Of a DNA stretch of 64,000 nucleotides, positions 36,062 through 44,263 are shown in pieces. The translations under genes and the position numbers were made by a program. The notes beneath the pieces are model-generated. The model made no database searches. It was not told the DNA's origin and worked only from the letters and a program-made list of their open reading frames with translations. How positions within the stretch are numbered: position 1 is the stretch's first letter; every line of letters begins with the position of its first letter. This stretch comes from Pseudomonas ekonensis (GTDB taxonomy: Bacteria; Pseudomonadota; Gammaproteobacteria; Pseudomonadales; Pseudomonadaceae), in assembly GCF_019145435.1 (NCBI RefSeq), contig NZ_JAHSTS010000001.1:1936001-2000000 (forward strand), given 5' to 3'.

Positions 36062-37411
36062 CTAAACCCCCGGCAACTCCACCCGAGCCACCAACCCCGT
36101 CCCCGGCCGGTTGCGCAGCGTCAGGTCCCCCCCTTGCTCCCGCACAATCGCCCGCGCCGACGACAGCCCCAGTCCGACGCCGCCGGTGTCGCGGTTGCGC
36201 GAGGTCTCCAGGCGCACGAACGGGTCGAACACCCGTTCCAGCGCGTCTTCGGGGATGCCCGGGCCTTCGTCGCTGACCTCGATGCAGATCGCGTGCGGGC
36301 CGACGCTCAGGGCGATGCGCGGGCGCCGGGCGTACTTTTCTGCGTTCTCCAGCAGGTTGACGATCACCCGTTTGATGCCCAGCGGGCGGCCGTCGTACAC
36401 CAGGCGGGCGGGGCCGCTGAAGTCGATGTCGAGGCCCTGGTCGCGGTAGTCGTCGACGATGGTCTGCAGCAGTTCCGAGAGGTCGAACGCGGTCGGCGCT
36501 TCCGGGCGGGTGTCTTCGCGGAAGAAGGTGAGCGCGGCGTTGATCATCGACTGCATTTCTTCGATGTCGCGCACCAGTTTGTCCTGTTGGCTGAGGTCAT
36601 CCATGAATTCGCTGCGCAGGCGCATGCGGGTCAGCGGGGCGCGCAGGTCGTGGGAGATCGCCGCGAGCATGTGGGTGCGCTCGCCGATGAAGTGCTGGAT
36701 CTGCGCCTGCATGGTGTTGAAGGCGATGATCGCCTGGCGGATCTCTTCCGGGCCTTCGGCCTTGATCGGCGGCGCGTGCAGGTTGCGGCCGAAGTGCCGG
36801 GCGGCGCTGGCGAAGCGTTGCAGCGGCCGCGCCAGTTGGCGGGTGGCGACCCAGGCGACCAGCACGGTGGCGATCAAACCGAGCAGGATGACGATCGCGA
36901 TGCGGGTGCGGATCTCCAGGCCCCAGCTGCGCTCCGGCGGCGTGAACGACAGCCAGCTGCCGTCGGCCAGTTGCAGGAGGGCGACGTAACGGCCTTCGGC
37001 GCTGCCGGCCGGCCAGTCGTCGGGGTTGTAGGTCTCGATCGTGCGTCCGGTGCCCAGCAAGGTCTGCAGCACGGCCTCTCGGCCTGCCGAGGCGTCGTCG
37101 TTCACTTTGATCTGGATGCCGCCCCCCGGCAGGCCGAAGTCGGCGCGTTGGGGCTTCCAGACCACATTGAGCAGCGGGCTGCTGGCGGCGTGGGCCAGTT
37201 GCGGCCGCAGCGGGGCGGGCGCGGCGTCGAGCACGCGCACGGTCATGGCGATCTGCTCCAGCAGGCCGGTGCGTTCGATGGGCGGGCGCGCCCAGATGCC
37301 CGCCACCTGGACGAACAGGGCGTTGAGGGCCAGCGAGGCGACCATGGCCGCAACGATGGTCAGCGCGATGCGCCGGCTCAGGGTGTCGCGCTGCAGCAGT
37401 CGGCGGATCAT
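36062..37411 (-). CDS. Sensor histidine kinase (EnvZ/OmpB type)
   Basis: 449 aa. First membrane helix about 14-35 (IALTIVAAMVASLALNALFV), periplasmic sensor to about 165, second helix about 168-188 (IAIVILLGLIATVLVAWVAT), HAMP domain, then H-box AAISHDLRAPLTRMRLRSEF, N-box VIVNLLENAEKYAR, G1 SDEGPGIPEDALERVFDPF and G2 GGVGLGLSSARAIV. It autophosphorylates and passes the phosphate to the response regulator encoded upstream. Its ATG overlaps the regulator's stop by 4 nt, so the two are co-translated. The signal is unknown. Confidence 0.95.
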   Translation of the reverse strand: MIRRLLQRDTLSRRIALTIVAAMVASLALNALFVQVAGIWARPPIERTGLLEQIAMTVRVLDAAPAPLRPQLAHAASSPLLNVVWKPQRADFGLPGGGIQIKVNDDASAGREAVLQTLLGTGRTIETYNPDDWPAGSAEGRYVALLQLADGSWLSFTPPERSWGLEIRTRIAIVILLGLIATVLVAWVATRQLARPLQRFASAARHFGRNLHAPPIKAEGPEEIRQAIIAFNTMQAQIQHFIGERTHMLAAISHDLRAPLTRMRLRSEFMDDLSQQDKLVRDIEEMQSMINAALTFFREDTRPEAPTAFDLSELLQTIVDDYRDQGLDIDFSGPARLVYDGRPLGIKRVIVNLLENAEKYARRPRIALSVGPHAICIEVSDEGPGIPEDALERVFDPFVRLETSRNRDTGGVGLGLSSARAIVREQGGDLTLRNRPGTGLVARVELPGV

Positions 37412-38124
37412 GGGCGGGTGACCTTGGCGGAGAACATGTAGCCGCCGTTGCGCACGGTGCGGATCAGGTCCGGGCGTTTGCTGTCGGGCTCGATCTTGCG
37501 CCGCAACCGGCTGACCTGCACGTCGATGCTGCGGTCGTAGACGTCGTGGCCCTGGCCGTGGGTCATGTCGATCAGTTGCTCGCGGGTGAGGATGCGCTGC
37601 GGGTGTTCGAGGAACAGCACCAGCAGGTCGAACTCGCCGCCGGACAGCGGGATCATCACGTTGTCGGGGGAGCGCAGTTCGCGGCAGGTGATGTCCAGGC
37701 GCCAACCGGCGAAGCCGATCACCGGCCGCGTGGGTTCGCCGGCCTGGTCGGGCCGTTCGCCGGTGCGCCGCTGCACCGAACGCAGCCGGGCGAGCAGTTC
37801 CCGCGGGGCGAAGGGTTTGGTCACGTAGTCGTCGGCGCCCAGCTCCAGGCCGACGACCCGATCGCTGAGCTCGCCCATGGCCGTGAGCATGATGATCGGG
37901 ATGCCCAGTTGCGTGTGCACCTTCTGGCACAGGCTCAGGCCGCCTTCGCCGGGCAGCATCAGGTCGAGGATGATCGTGTCCGGCCGCTGTCGGGCAATCG
38001 CCGCCCACATGGCCTGGCCGTCGGCGGCCACGTCCACCTCGTAGCCGTGCTGGACGAAGAACTTCTTCAGCAAGGACAGGATTTCCACATCGTCGTCGAC
38101 GATCAGCAGTCTGCTCACGTTCAC
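37408..38124 (-). CDS. OmpR-family response regulator
   Basis: 238 aa. The receiver domain has the acidic pair in LLIVDDDVEI, the phosphoacceptor aspartate in TIILDLMLPGEGGL and the lysine in ADDYVTKPFAPREL. The winged-helix domain starts at about 140 (LSGGEFDLLVLFLEHP, ILTREQLIDMTHG, RSIDVQVSRLRRKIE). It is the first gene of a two-gene operon. No obvious target operon lies next to it; divergent from it is a small unknown gene at 38288. Confidence 0.95.
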   Translation of the reverse strand: MNVSRLLIVDDDVEILSLLKKFFVQHGYEVDVAADGQAMWAAIARQRPDTIILDLMLPGEGGLSLCQKVHTQLGIPIIMLTAMGELSDRVVGLELGADDYVTKPFAPRELLARLRSVQRRTGERPDQAGEPTRPVIGFAGWRLDITCRELRSPDNVMIPLSGGEFDLLVLFLEHPQRILTREQLIDMTHGQGHDVYDRSIDVQVSRLRRKIEPDSKRPDLIRTVRNGGYMFSAKVTRP

Positions 38125-38287
38125 GGGGTTCCCTGGCGGCCCAAAAAGAGGTGCGACTCTAAAACCATTCGGGTGTGCGGGTCATATATTTCAATCGAGC
38201 AACATTTCTGCGGCCGGGACATCAAGCGGACATTCTCTGGCAAAACCCCTCGTGCACTCTGCTCGCCATTCCAAACGAGGGGGCTTT

Positions 38288-38599
38288 ATGACGATTCCGA
38301 AAAGCACATGCATTGCCGTCCGGCACACCGCGCAGCGCCCGCTGGTGCTGAGGCAGCGCACCACGGTGCCCAAGCACGACAAGCCGATCCTGTTTCAGGA
38401 GTCGTGCCTGGGCTTGAGCGACGATCAGAGCAAAATCGTGCTGCGCCGCTATTTCGAGCGTTACAGCCCGTCCGGCACCGAGTGGGTGGAGTACGCGCAC
38501 ACTATCCCGACGGCCGACCTCATCCACTGGATCATGATCCATGGCCAGTTGCGCGTCGAAGGCTCGGAAGACACCTCGCCTGCCCAAGCCTCCGCCTGA
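38288..38599 (+). CDS. Hypothetical protein, 103 aa
   Basis: Unrecognised. It starts MTIPKSTCIAVRHTAQRPLV, has no signal peptide or membrane segment and ends in an acidic tail (VEGSEDTSPAQASA). The start at 38288 follows GAGGGGG 4 nt upstream. It precedes a lipoprotein gene by 22 nt, so they probably form an operon, divergent from the two-component system. Confidence 0.65.
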   Translation: MTIPKSTCIAVRHTAQRPLVLRQRTTVPKHDKPILFQESCLGLSDDQSKIVLRRYFERYSPSGTEWVEYAHTIPTADLIHWIMIHGQLRVEGSEDTSPAQASA

Positions 38600-38621
38600 C
38601 GGACACCCAGGAATTGCACGG

Positions 38622-39290
38622 ATGAAAAACAGATATTCGGTATCGCTGCTGTTCGTCGCCACCCTGAGCCTGTCTGCGTGCAGCAGTAAAAAGGTCGAAC
38701 CGGCCACGAATGCGGGTTTTCTGCGCGACTACAGCGTTTTGAAGGAACACAGCACGCCTTCCGGGCAGACCGCCCTGAGCTGGGTCAGCCCGGCCTTGAA
38801 GCGGGGCCGGTACAAGCAGGTGTACATCGCGCCGAGCCGGTTCTACCCGGACGTCGCGCCGACCGAACGCATCCCCCAGGGCACGCTGTACACCGTGACC
38901 GCCTACTACGACGCCGCGCTGCGGTACGAGCTGGGCAAAGTCGTGCAACTGTCGTCGAAACCTGGCCCGGACACCTTGACGGTCCGCCCCGCGATCACCC
39001 GCGTCGCCGCCAGCACCCAGAGCCTGCGTTATTACGAATGGCTGCCGGTGACGCTGGTGGCCGCCGGGGTCAGCACCGCCGCCGGCATCCGAGACCAGGA
39101 CAGCGAAATCACCACGGAAGTCTCCTTCGAGGACGGCGCGACCGGCGAGGTCGTCGCCCAGGTGATGCGCAAAGGCACCGGCATACCGCTGGACGACGAC
39201 AAGCAAGTGATGACGGCGGCCAACGTCAAGTCGGTGCTGGATGGGTGGGCCAGTGATTTGCGGGAGTCTTATGTGAAGGGGTATCGGTGA
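38622..39290 (+). CDS. Lipoprotein, 222 aa, unknown function
   Basis: The N terminus MKNRYSVSLLFVATLSLSAC is a clean lipoprotein signal with lipobox LSAC, followed by SSK, which predicts outer-membrane sorting. The mature part has no recognised motif; it contains QVYIAPSRFYPDVAPTER and a C-terminal region ending WASDLRESYVKGYR, reminiscent of DUF3313-type lipoproteins (weak). The start at 38622 is the only one giving the signal peptide. It follows the 103-aa gene after 22 nt. Confidence 0.78.
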   Translation: MKNRYSVSLLFVATLSLSACSSKKVEPATNAGFLRDYSVLKEHSTPSGQTALSWVSPALKRGRYKQVYIAPSRFYPDVAPTERIPQGTLYTVTAYYDAALRYELGKVVQLSSKPGPDTLTVRPAITRVAASTQSLRYYEWLPVTLVAAGVSTAAGIRDQDSEITTEVSFEDGATGEVVAQVMRKGTGIPLDDDKQVMTAANVKSVLDGWASDLRESYVKGYR

Positions 39291-39454
39291 GGTTCGTCAA
39301 CGTCGGCGTTCTGTGACGTTGCTGGTTTCTTCAGATCCGGATCGAGTGATAGCATGTGGCCTTCATGGAGGTGAGGCCTGGCGACCGGCTGCCCATGCGA
39401 GCCGGCCGTCAACGGTGACGTTGCCGGCGTTTCTTCAATACAGGGATTTACGAC

Positions 39455-39916
39455 GTGAAAAACATTGCCGCACCGCTGCTTGCATCGTTTCTGGCCTTGC
39501 AGGGCTGTGCAGAGATGCCGGACTACTCGAACGCAAACGCCGGCGAAACGGTCGATGAAGCGCGCTACACCGTGCTGGAAACCGAAACCTACGCGGGAAG
39601 GCCTCAGCGCCAATTTCTGGATCTTCAGCCGGACCTGAACATCATCAGGGTCAACGACGAGAAAGTGGGGAACATTCCGTTCTCCACCTACTACTACAAG
39701 AATGACTCCCCCCAGCGTGCGGTGTTGAAACCCGGCAAGTACACGGTCCAACTGGAATACCACTTGCCCAGGAAGTTCTTGTTCACGAACCTCGAGTTCG
39801 AGGGCAAGCCTGGCCAGAAGATCATTGCCCGCTCCAAATACGTAGGGCTGGATCGGCTGCAGATCTGGCTGGAGGATGTCGCGACGGGTGAAGTGGTGAG
39901 CAAGGGGATGCACTGA
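39455..39916 (+). CDS. Small lipoprotein, DUF2846-like
   Basis: 153 aa. Signal MKNIAAPLLASFLALQGCAE with lipobox LQGC. The mature part reads like DUF2846 lipoproteins: 'VNDEKVGNIPFSTYYYKND', then a 'LKPGKYTVQLEYH' strand typical of PEGA/carboxypeptidase-like beta folds. A hairpin terminator follows about 75 nt after the stop. Role unknown. Confidence 0.72.
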   Translation: MKNIAAPLLASFLALQGCAEMPDYSNANAGETVDEARYTVLETETYAGRPQRQFLDLQPDLNIIRVNDEKVGNIPFSTYYYKNDSPQRAVLKPGKYTVQLEYHLPRKFLFTNLEFEGKPGQKIIARSKYVGLDRLQIWLEDVATGEVVSKGMH

Positions 39917-39976
39917 CCGGCGTTCTTGAGCCCGAGTTGAAGGCGTTGGTTTGGTGCATCAAGTTTCGGTACATCC

Positions 39977-40040
39977 GTGACAGGTACACAGACAACAAAA
40001 AGCCCGGCTGATGAAGCCGGGCTTTTTGTTGTGCGCGTTG
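39977..40040 (+). repeat. 64-bp exact direct repeat, copy 1, containing a terminator
   Basis: It is identical to 41365-41428. Inside is a strong rho-independent terminator (39992-40032: AAAAAGCCCGGCT, 5-nt loop, AGCCGGGCTTTTT). Copy 1 ends transcription after the DUF2846-like lipoprotein. The two copies flank 1.3 kb with two genes. Confidence 0.95.
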
Positions 40041-40245
40041 CGTATCGGTGATGGTCATCCGTGCTGAAAGGCTGGTGGTCGATCCGTCCTGTCGCTGTTT
40101 GGGCAGGGGAGAGGCCGGCTCCGGTCGTCACTGCGATTGCCGACCGTACTGGGGGGCAAGTTGCGCTGGGTGTTCGGATGAGGTGGAGCGGAGGAGGAAC
40201 CGCATGTAGTCTGCGTGCTGGTTAACTGAATTCGGGACTGTATCG

Positions 40246-40686
40246 ATGTTCTTTGGAAACGGCCGTAAACCTCTTCTGGATTTTTTGCGCAATATGACGC
40301 CGCAGATTCTCTTCTTGGCGATTGCGTTGGTGGCTGGCAGCAAACTGAACCTGGATAAGTTTGATCTGAGCTTCGATGGGGTGAGGCGAACACTGCCGTT
40401 CGCCATGTGTTTGTTCGTGTTCTTCGCATCCACCCTGGCAAATCTCACAACCTTTTTGGAGGAGTCCCTTGTCGCGGTTCAAAAAAATGGATCGGTTCGC
40501 TCCCTTGAGCTCGATGGCGTTCAAGGAGTGCGACGGATTTGGTTGCTGCTTGTCGATGCATGGTCAAGGCACAAACTCTCAGTCTTCAGGATGGTTCTCG
40601 TCATGGTCGTTGCTGAGACGGCCATGGTGGCAGTCTTTTTGATGGGGATTCAAAGTGCGGCGGTTAGCCCGTTTCTCAGTAAGTGA
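40246..40686 (+). CDS. Hypothetical membrane protein, 146 aa
   Basis: Unrecognised. Hydrophobic segments lie at about 19-35 (TPQILFLAIALVAGSKL), 48-66 (LPFAMCLFVFFASTLANL) and 115-140 (VFRMVLVMVVAETAMVAVFL), so two to three membrane helices. The base composition is lower in GC than neighbours. It lies inside the 1.3-kb block bounded by the 64-bp repeats. The 205 bp before it hold no visible gene. Confidence 0.6.
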   Translation: MFFGNGRKPLLDFLRNMTPQILFLAIALVAGSKLNLDKFDLSFDGVRRTLPFAMCLFVFFASTLANLTTFLEESLVAVQKNGSVRSLELDGVQGVRRIWLLLVDAWSRHKLSVFRMVLVMVVAETAMVAVFLMGIQSAAVSPFLSK

Positions 40687-40924
40687 GCATTTCAAAGTTT
40701 TTCTTGGGTTTAAGTTTGGGAGAATTTCAAATGGGAAGTGAGGGGGCTCTTTGTTGAGCTGAATCGGTGCCTTTAAGCGCCAATCAAAAATGCTCAAACA
40801 CAGGGCGTGTTTCGGCCTCGTTGTACTACTTATGCAGGTTTGGCCCCGAACAACCGCATAGCCAGCCCAAACCGAGTCCTCTATCTTGCACCCTCCATTG
40901 GAATTCACTCACAAGGAAGACACA

Positions 40925-41368
40925 GTGAAAGCATTCGTAGCCGTGGCCCTGTTGGCCGTTCTCGCCGGTTGTGCGTCGAAGGGGAAAAGCGACGCAGAGA
41001 TCTACACCGAAGCCGCCAAGGCCCATGTCGCGACGCTGCCTGCCGGGCAGGGCAAGTTCAGTTTCCCCAGCACCAAGATCCTCAGCCACGGGCTGATCGG
41101 CGACAACCTGGCGATTGCCGCAGGCGGCGGCGCCAACGCGGCGCAGCTCAAGCAGGCGTTGTTGATGGCCAAGGTCGGAGGCGACAGCGGCTTTTTGATC
41201 ATCGGGGCGGCGACTTCGCTGGACGTGGCCGTGATCAAGAACGCGGTCGATGAACTCGACCTGAAGGGCCTGCGCATCTACTACGCGGGCGGAGAATCCC
41301 AGAAGGATGACGTGCGCAGCGCCGTTGAAAAGGCCCAGGCGCAGTTTCAGTACATCAGTGTGCAGTGA
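40925..41368 (+). CDS. Small lipoprotein, 147 aa
   Basis: GTG start at 40925 with AAGGA 7 nt upstream. Signal KAFVAVALLAVLAGCASK with lipobox LAGC. The mature part contains a glycine-rich stretch (AIAAGGGANAAQLKQALLMA) and an alpha/beta-like region (GFLIIGAATSLDVAVIKNAV) that I cannot assign. Its TGA stop lies inside copy 2 of the 64-bp repeat, whose terminator then follows at once. Confidence 0.75.
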   Translation: MKAFVAVALLAVLAGCASKGKSDAEIYTEAAKAHVATLPAGQGKFSFPSTKILSHGLIGDNLAIAAGGGANAAQLKQALLMAKVGGDSGFLIIGAATSLDVAVIKNAVDELDLKGLRIYYAGGESQKDDVRSAVEKAQAQFQYISVQ

Positions 41369-41428
41369 CAGGTACACAGACAACAAAAAGCCCGGCTGAT
41401 GAAGCCGGGCTTTTTGTTGTGCGCGTTG
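41365..41428 (+). repeat. 64-bp exact direct repeat, copy 2, containing a terminator
   Basis: It is identical to 39977-40040. The first bases overlap the stop codon of the 147-aa lipoprotein. The hairpin at 41380-41420 terminates this gene and, by symmetry, may also end the convergent repeat-peptide gene. Confidence 0.95.
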
Positions 41429-41443
41429 ATCAAACCCATGGAT

Positions 41444-41701
41444 TCAGACTGCCCGACGTTCGGCCAGACGGTCTGCGCCTCCTTCGGCGATGGCGTCACT
41501 GAACAGCGGGTCGGTCTCGGTGGCGGCGACCGCATCGCTGAACAGCGGGTCGGTCTCGGTGGCGGCGACCGCATCGCTGAACAGCGGGTCGGTCTCGGTG
41601 GCAGCGACCGCATCACTGAACAGCGGATCGGTTTCAGTCGCGGCAAAGGCGTTCAGGGCGAAGAGCGAGAAGGCGATGCCGAGGAGGGTTTGGCGTTTCA
41701 T
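41444..41701 (-). CDS. Small exported tandem-repeat protein
   Basis: 85 aa. Signal peptide MKRQTLLGIAFSLFALNAFA, then four 13-residue repeats of the form AATETDPLFSDAV and a tail AEGGADRLAERRAV. I remember Pseudomonas proteins with the same signal and AEGGADR repeats annotated 'phage infection protein'; that name has no clear functional basis. The start at 41701 is chosen because it gives the signal peptide, with CGGAG about 10 nt upstream. Repeat number is likely to vary between strains. Confidence 0.7.
   Translation of the reverse strand: MKRQTLLGIAFSLFALNAFAATETDPLFSDAVAATETDPLFSDAVAATETDPLFSDAVAATETDPLFSDAIAEGGADRLAERRAV
41493..41648. repeat. Four tandem 39-bp repeats inside the small exported protein gene
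   Basis: Units start at 41493, 41532, 41571 and 41610. The middle two are almost identical, and the outer ones carry a few changes. 39 bp is a multiple of three, so copy number change keeps the frame. Confidence 0.92.
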
Positions 41702-41951
41702 GGTGATCTGCTCCGGTGTAGTGGTTGGGTATGGCGCCGATCCTACGCTCCGGGGCAGATAAGAGAATTTCATTGAGTTAATGGTTGTTATTGATGTGGT
41801 CAATCATTCAGTCGCTGAACGCCCCCCCCTGATTCACCCCCATTCCAGCAACAGTGTTTGTCCAATCCCCCGATTTTTACCCCGCCCGCCACCCCTTAGC
41901 ATCGTCCCCAATCCGTGAATGAACACGGTTCCCCCAGAGACGGTGAACATC

Positions 41952-42212
41952 ATGAACCTCAAGAAAATGGCGTGGGTTGTGCTCCTCGGCGGTTTCGGCG
42001 CGCAGGCGTTTGCGGCCACGGCGGACGCCGAAAATATCCCGGTGGAGACCTACAGCTCCGCGTCGCAACTGGACATCGAACATGTGATTTCCATCACCGA
42101 ACCCGCCAACGAGTGCGCCCCGGTGCCGGTGCGGATGACGTATGAGGACTCCCACGGCGAGCGGCATGTCTTGCAGTATCAGGTGATGGGTTCGGGCTGC
42201 TCCAACGGTTGA
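41952..42212 (+). CDS. DUF2790 family exported protein
   Basis: 86 aa. Signal peptide MNLKKMAWVVLLGGFGAQAF with cleavage near FAA. The mature part has the DUF2790 hallmarks LDIEHVISITEPANECAPVP, then MTYEDSHGERHVLQYQVMGS and GC near the end; the two cysteines may form a disulfide. DUF2790 proteins are small periplasmic Pseudomonas proteins of unknown function. The ATG at 41952 is preferred over 41919 because it starts the signal peptide. Confidence 0.8.
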   Translation: MNLKKMAWVVLLGGFGAQAFAATADAENIPVETYSSASQLDIEHVISITEPANECAPVPVRMTYEDSHGERHVLQYQVMGSGCSNG

Positions 42213-42257
42213 GTCCGGTGCACGGGATGGAGGGTCGACACTCCATGTCCGCTGCGT

Positions 42258-43193
42258 TCAAAGGGCCTTTGCGCCGACGATGTCTTCATCCGATGCCAGC
42301 AGTTGCGGTATCGCGGTCTTGAGAAATTCCACCCAGGTCTTGATCTTCGCATCGACGAACTTGCGCGACGGGTAGATCGCGAACAGGTTCAACTCCTCCA
42401 GCCGGTAATCCGGCAGCACCCGCACCAATGTCCCCGCCCGCAGGCCGTCCACGGCCGATGCGATCGGCTGTATGCCGATGCCCATGCCTTTTCTGATCGC
42501 GATGCTCATGCCGTCGGCGGTGTTGATGTGGAAGGGCGACAGGGGAATGGTGATGGTTTGCGTGCCTTCGGGCCCTTCGAATGTCCAGTTCTCCACCGGC
42601 ATCACCGTGTTGACGATGCGCAGGCACTCGTGCGCGCTGAGTTCGCCTGGGGTGGCGGGTTTGCCGTGTTTGGCCACGTAGCCGGGGGCGGCGCAGAGGA
42701 TGCTGTAGGTGATGCCCAGGCGCTGGGCGACGAAGCCGGAGTCGGGCAGGTCGCGGGCCAGGACGATGGACATGTCGTAGCCTTCTTCGAGCAGGTCCGG
42801 GACGCGGTTGGTCAGGGTCAGGTCGAACATCACCGTGGGGTGGATTTCGCGGTAGCGGGCGATGGCGTCGATCACGTAGTGGTTGCCGATGGCGGACATG
42901 GCGTGGATCTTCAGGCGGCCGACGGGCAGGGTCTGGGCGGTGCCGGCCTCTTCGTCGGCTTCGCGCACGTCGTCGACGATCTTTTCGCAGCGTTGCAGGT
43001 AGCGCGCGCCGGCCTCGGTGAGCGCCAGGCGCCGGGTGGTGCGGTTGATCAGGCGCGTGTGCAGGCGAGCTTCGAGGGCGGACACGGCCTTGGAGACGTT
43101 GGTCGTGGTGGTGTCCAGCAGTTCGGCGGCGGCGGTGAAGCTGCCGCTTTGGGCCACGGCGATGAAGCAGCGCATGCTTTGGAATACGTCCAT
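42258..43193 (-). CDS. LysR-family transcriptional regulator
   Basis: 311 aa. HTH at the N terminus (MDVFQSMRCFIAVAQSGSFT, AAAELLDTTTTNVSKAVSAL, INRTTRRLALTEAG), then the two-lobed effector domain. It belongs to the CrgA/DsdC-like group with a short linker. It is downstream of the aldo/keto reductase in the same direction with 91 bp between, so it could regulate that gene or the efflux operon. Confidence 0.93.
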   Translation of the reverse strand: MDVFQSMRCFIAVAQSGSFTAAAELLDTTTTNVSKAVSALEARLHTRLINRTTRRLALTEAGARYLQRCEKIVDDVREADEEAGTAQTLPVGRLKIHAMSAIGNHYVIDAIARYREIHPTVMFDLTLTNRVPDLLEEGYDMSIVLARDLPDSGFVAQRLGITYSILCAAPGYVAKHGKPATPGELSAHECLRIVNTVMPVENWTFEGPEGTQTITIPLSPFHINTADGMSIAIRKGMGIGIQPIASAVDGLRAGTLVRVLPDYRLEELNLFAIYPSRKFVDAKIKTWVEFLKTAIPQLLASDEDIVGAKAL

Positions 43194-43284
43194 CGGGGTC
43201 GTCTCGGGTAGGGTGCGGGCATTATAGGGGCGGCGCAGGCGCTTTTTGTGGTGAGGGAGCCAGCGCCCTCACCACAGGGGCAAA

Positions 43285-44241
43285 TCAGCGTTTGTGGGTT
43301 TGGGGGATGAAGCCCGGGACACCGGTTTCGACCACGGAGTTGAAGCGGATCCGCGTGGCGATGTCGTCCTTGATCTCCTGCATCGCCCGCACCGGCAGGG
43401 TGTCGATGTCGATGTTTTCCTGAATGTGCCCCGGCGTCGCCGATGTGGTGAGGAACGCGGTGCCGCGCTGCACCGCCCAGGCCAGCGCCACTTGGGCCGG
43501 GGTTTTCCCGACGCGCCGGGCGATGCCGGTGAGGACCGCGTCGTCCAGCACGTTGGGCGTCATACCGTGGCCCAGCGGGGCGAAGGCCAGCAGGATAATG
43601 CCGTGGGCCTTGCAGAAGTCGAGCATCTCCCATTCCGGCAGGTAGGGGTGGGATTCGATCTGCACCACGGCGGGTTTGATCCGAGCGGCGGCGACGATCT
43701 CCTTCAGCGCCTCCAGGGTGATGTCCGACAGGCCGATGGACTTGCAGCGGCCTTCATCCACCAGGCTTTCCAGCGCCCGCCAGGTGTCGATCAGGCGCAC
43801 CTCGCCATCGTAGAGGACATGACCGAACACATCGCGCGGGTCCTGGTCGTCGCCAGCCTTGAAGGCGAACGGCGTGTGGATCAGGTAGCAGTCGATGTAG
43901 TCGGTGCCCAGCCGCTGGCAGCTGGCCTCGAAGGCCGGTTTGACCCGCTCGGGGCGGTGGTTGGTGTTCCACAGTTTGGTGGTGATGAACATGTCTTCGC
44001 GGCGCACGGTGTCGGCGGCGAACATCTGCCGGAAGGCCTCGCCGATCTGGGCTTCGTTGCGGTAGCGCTCGGCGCAGTCGAAGTGGCGAAAGCCGGTTTC
44101 CAGCGCGCATTTGACCGCGTCGGTGGTGGTGCTCAGGTCGCGGAACAGGGTGCCGAACCCCACGGCGGGCATCGCGCCTGCGCCGTTGTTGAGCGGCAGG
44201 CGGGTGTCGCGCAGGGTGTCGTGGAAGGCTTCGTAGGTCAT
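43285..44241 (-). CDS. Aldo/keto reductase
   Basis: 318 aa. The active-site tetrad is visible in GFRHFDCAERYRNE (Asp, Tyr), TTKLWNTNH (Lys) and CYLIHTPF (His). NADPH-binding elements (ATPGHIQENID) are near the C terminus. It reduces aldehydes or ketones with NADPH; the substrate is unknown. It is the last gene of the efflux operon, 22 nt after the outer-membrane gene, so it may detoxify a compound that the pump exports. Confidence 0.92.
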   Translation of the reverse strand: MTYEAFHDTLRDTRLPLNNGAGAMPAVGFGTLFRDLSTTTDAVKCALETGFRHFDCAERYRNEAQIGEAFRQMFAADTVRREDMFITTKLWNTNHRPERVKPAFEASCQRLGTDYIDCYLIHTPFAFKAGDDQDPRDVFGHVLYDGEVRLIDTWRALESLVDEGRCKSIGLSDITLEALKEIVAAARIKPAVVQIESHPYLPEWEMLDFCKAHGIILLAFAPLGHGMTPNVLDDAVLTGIARRVGKTPAQVALAWAVQRGTAFLTTSATPGHIQENIDIDTLPVRAMQEIKDDIATRIRFNSVVETGVPGFIPQTHKR

Positions 44242-44263
44242 GGCGTTTCTCCGGGAGCGGGCG

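Noticed and set aside
37412..38008. N-terminal extension of the histidine kinase to 648 aa
   Set aside because: The extension is the response regulator gene in another frame; the kinase starts at 37411 with a 4-nt overlap.
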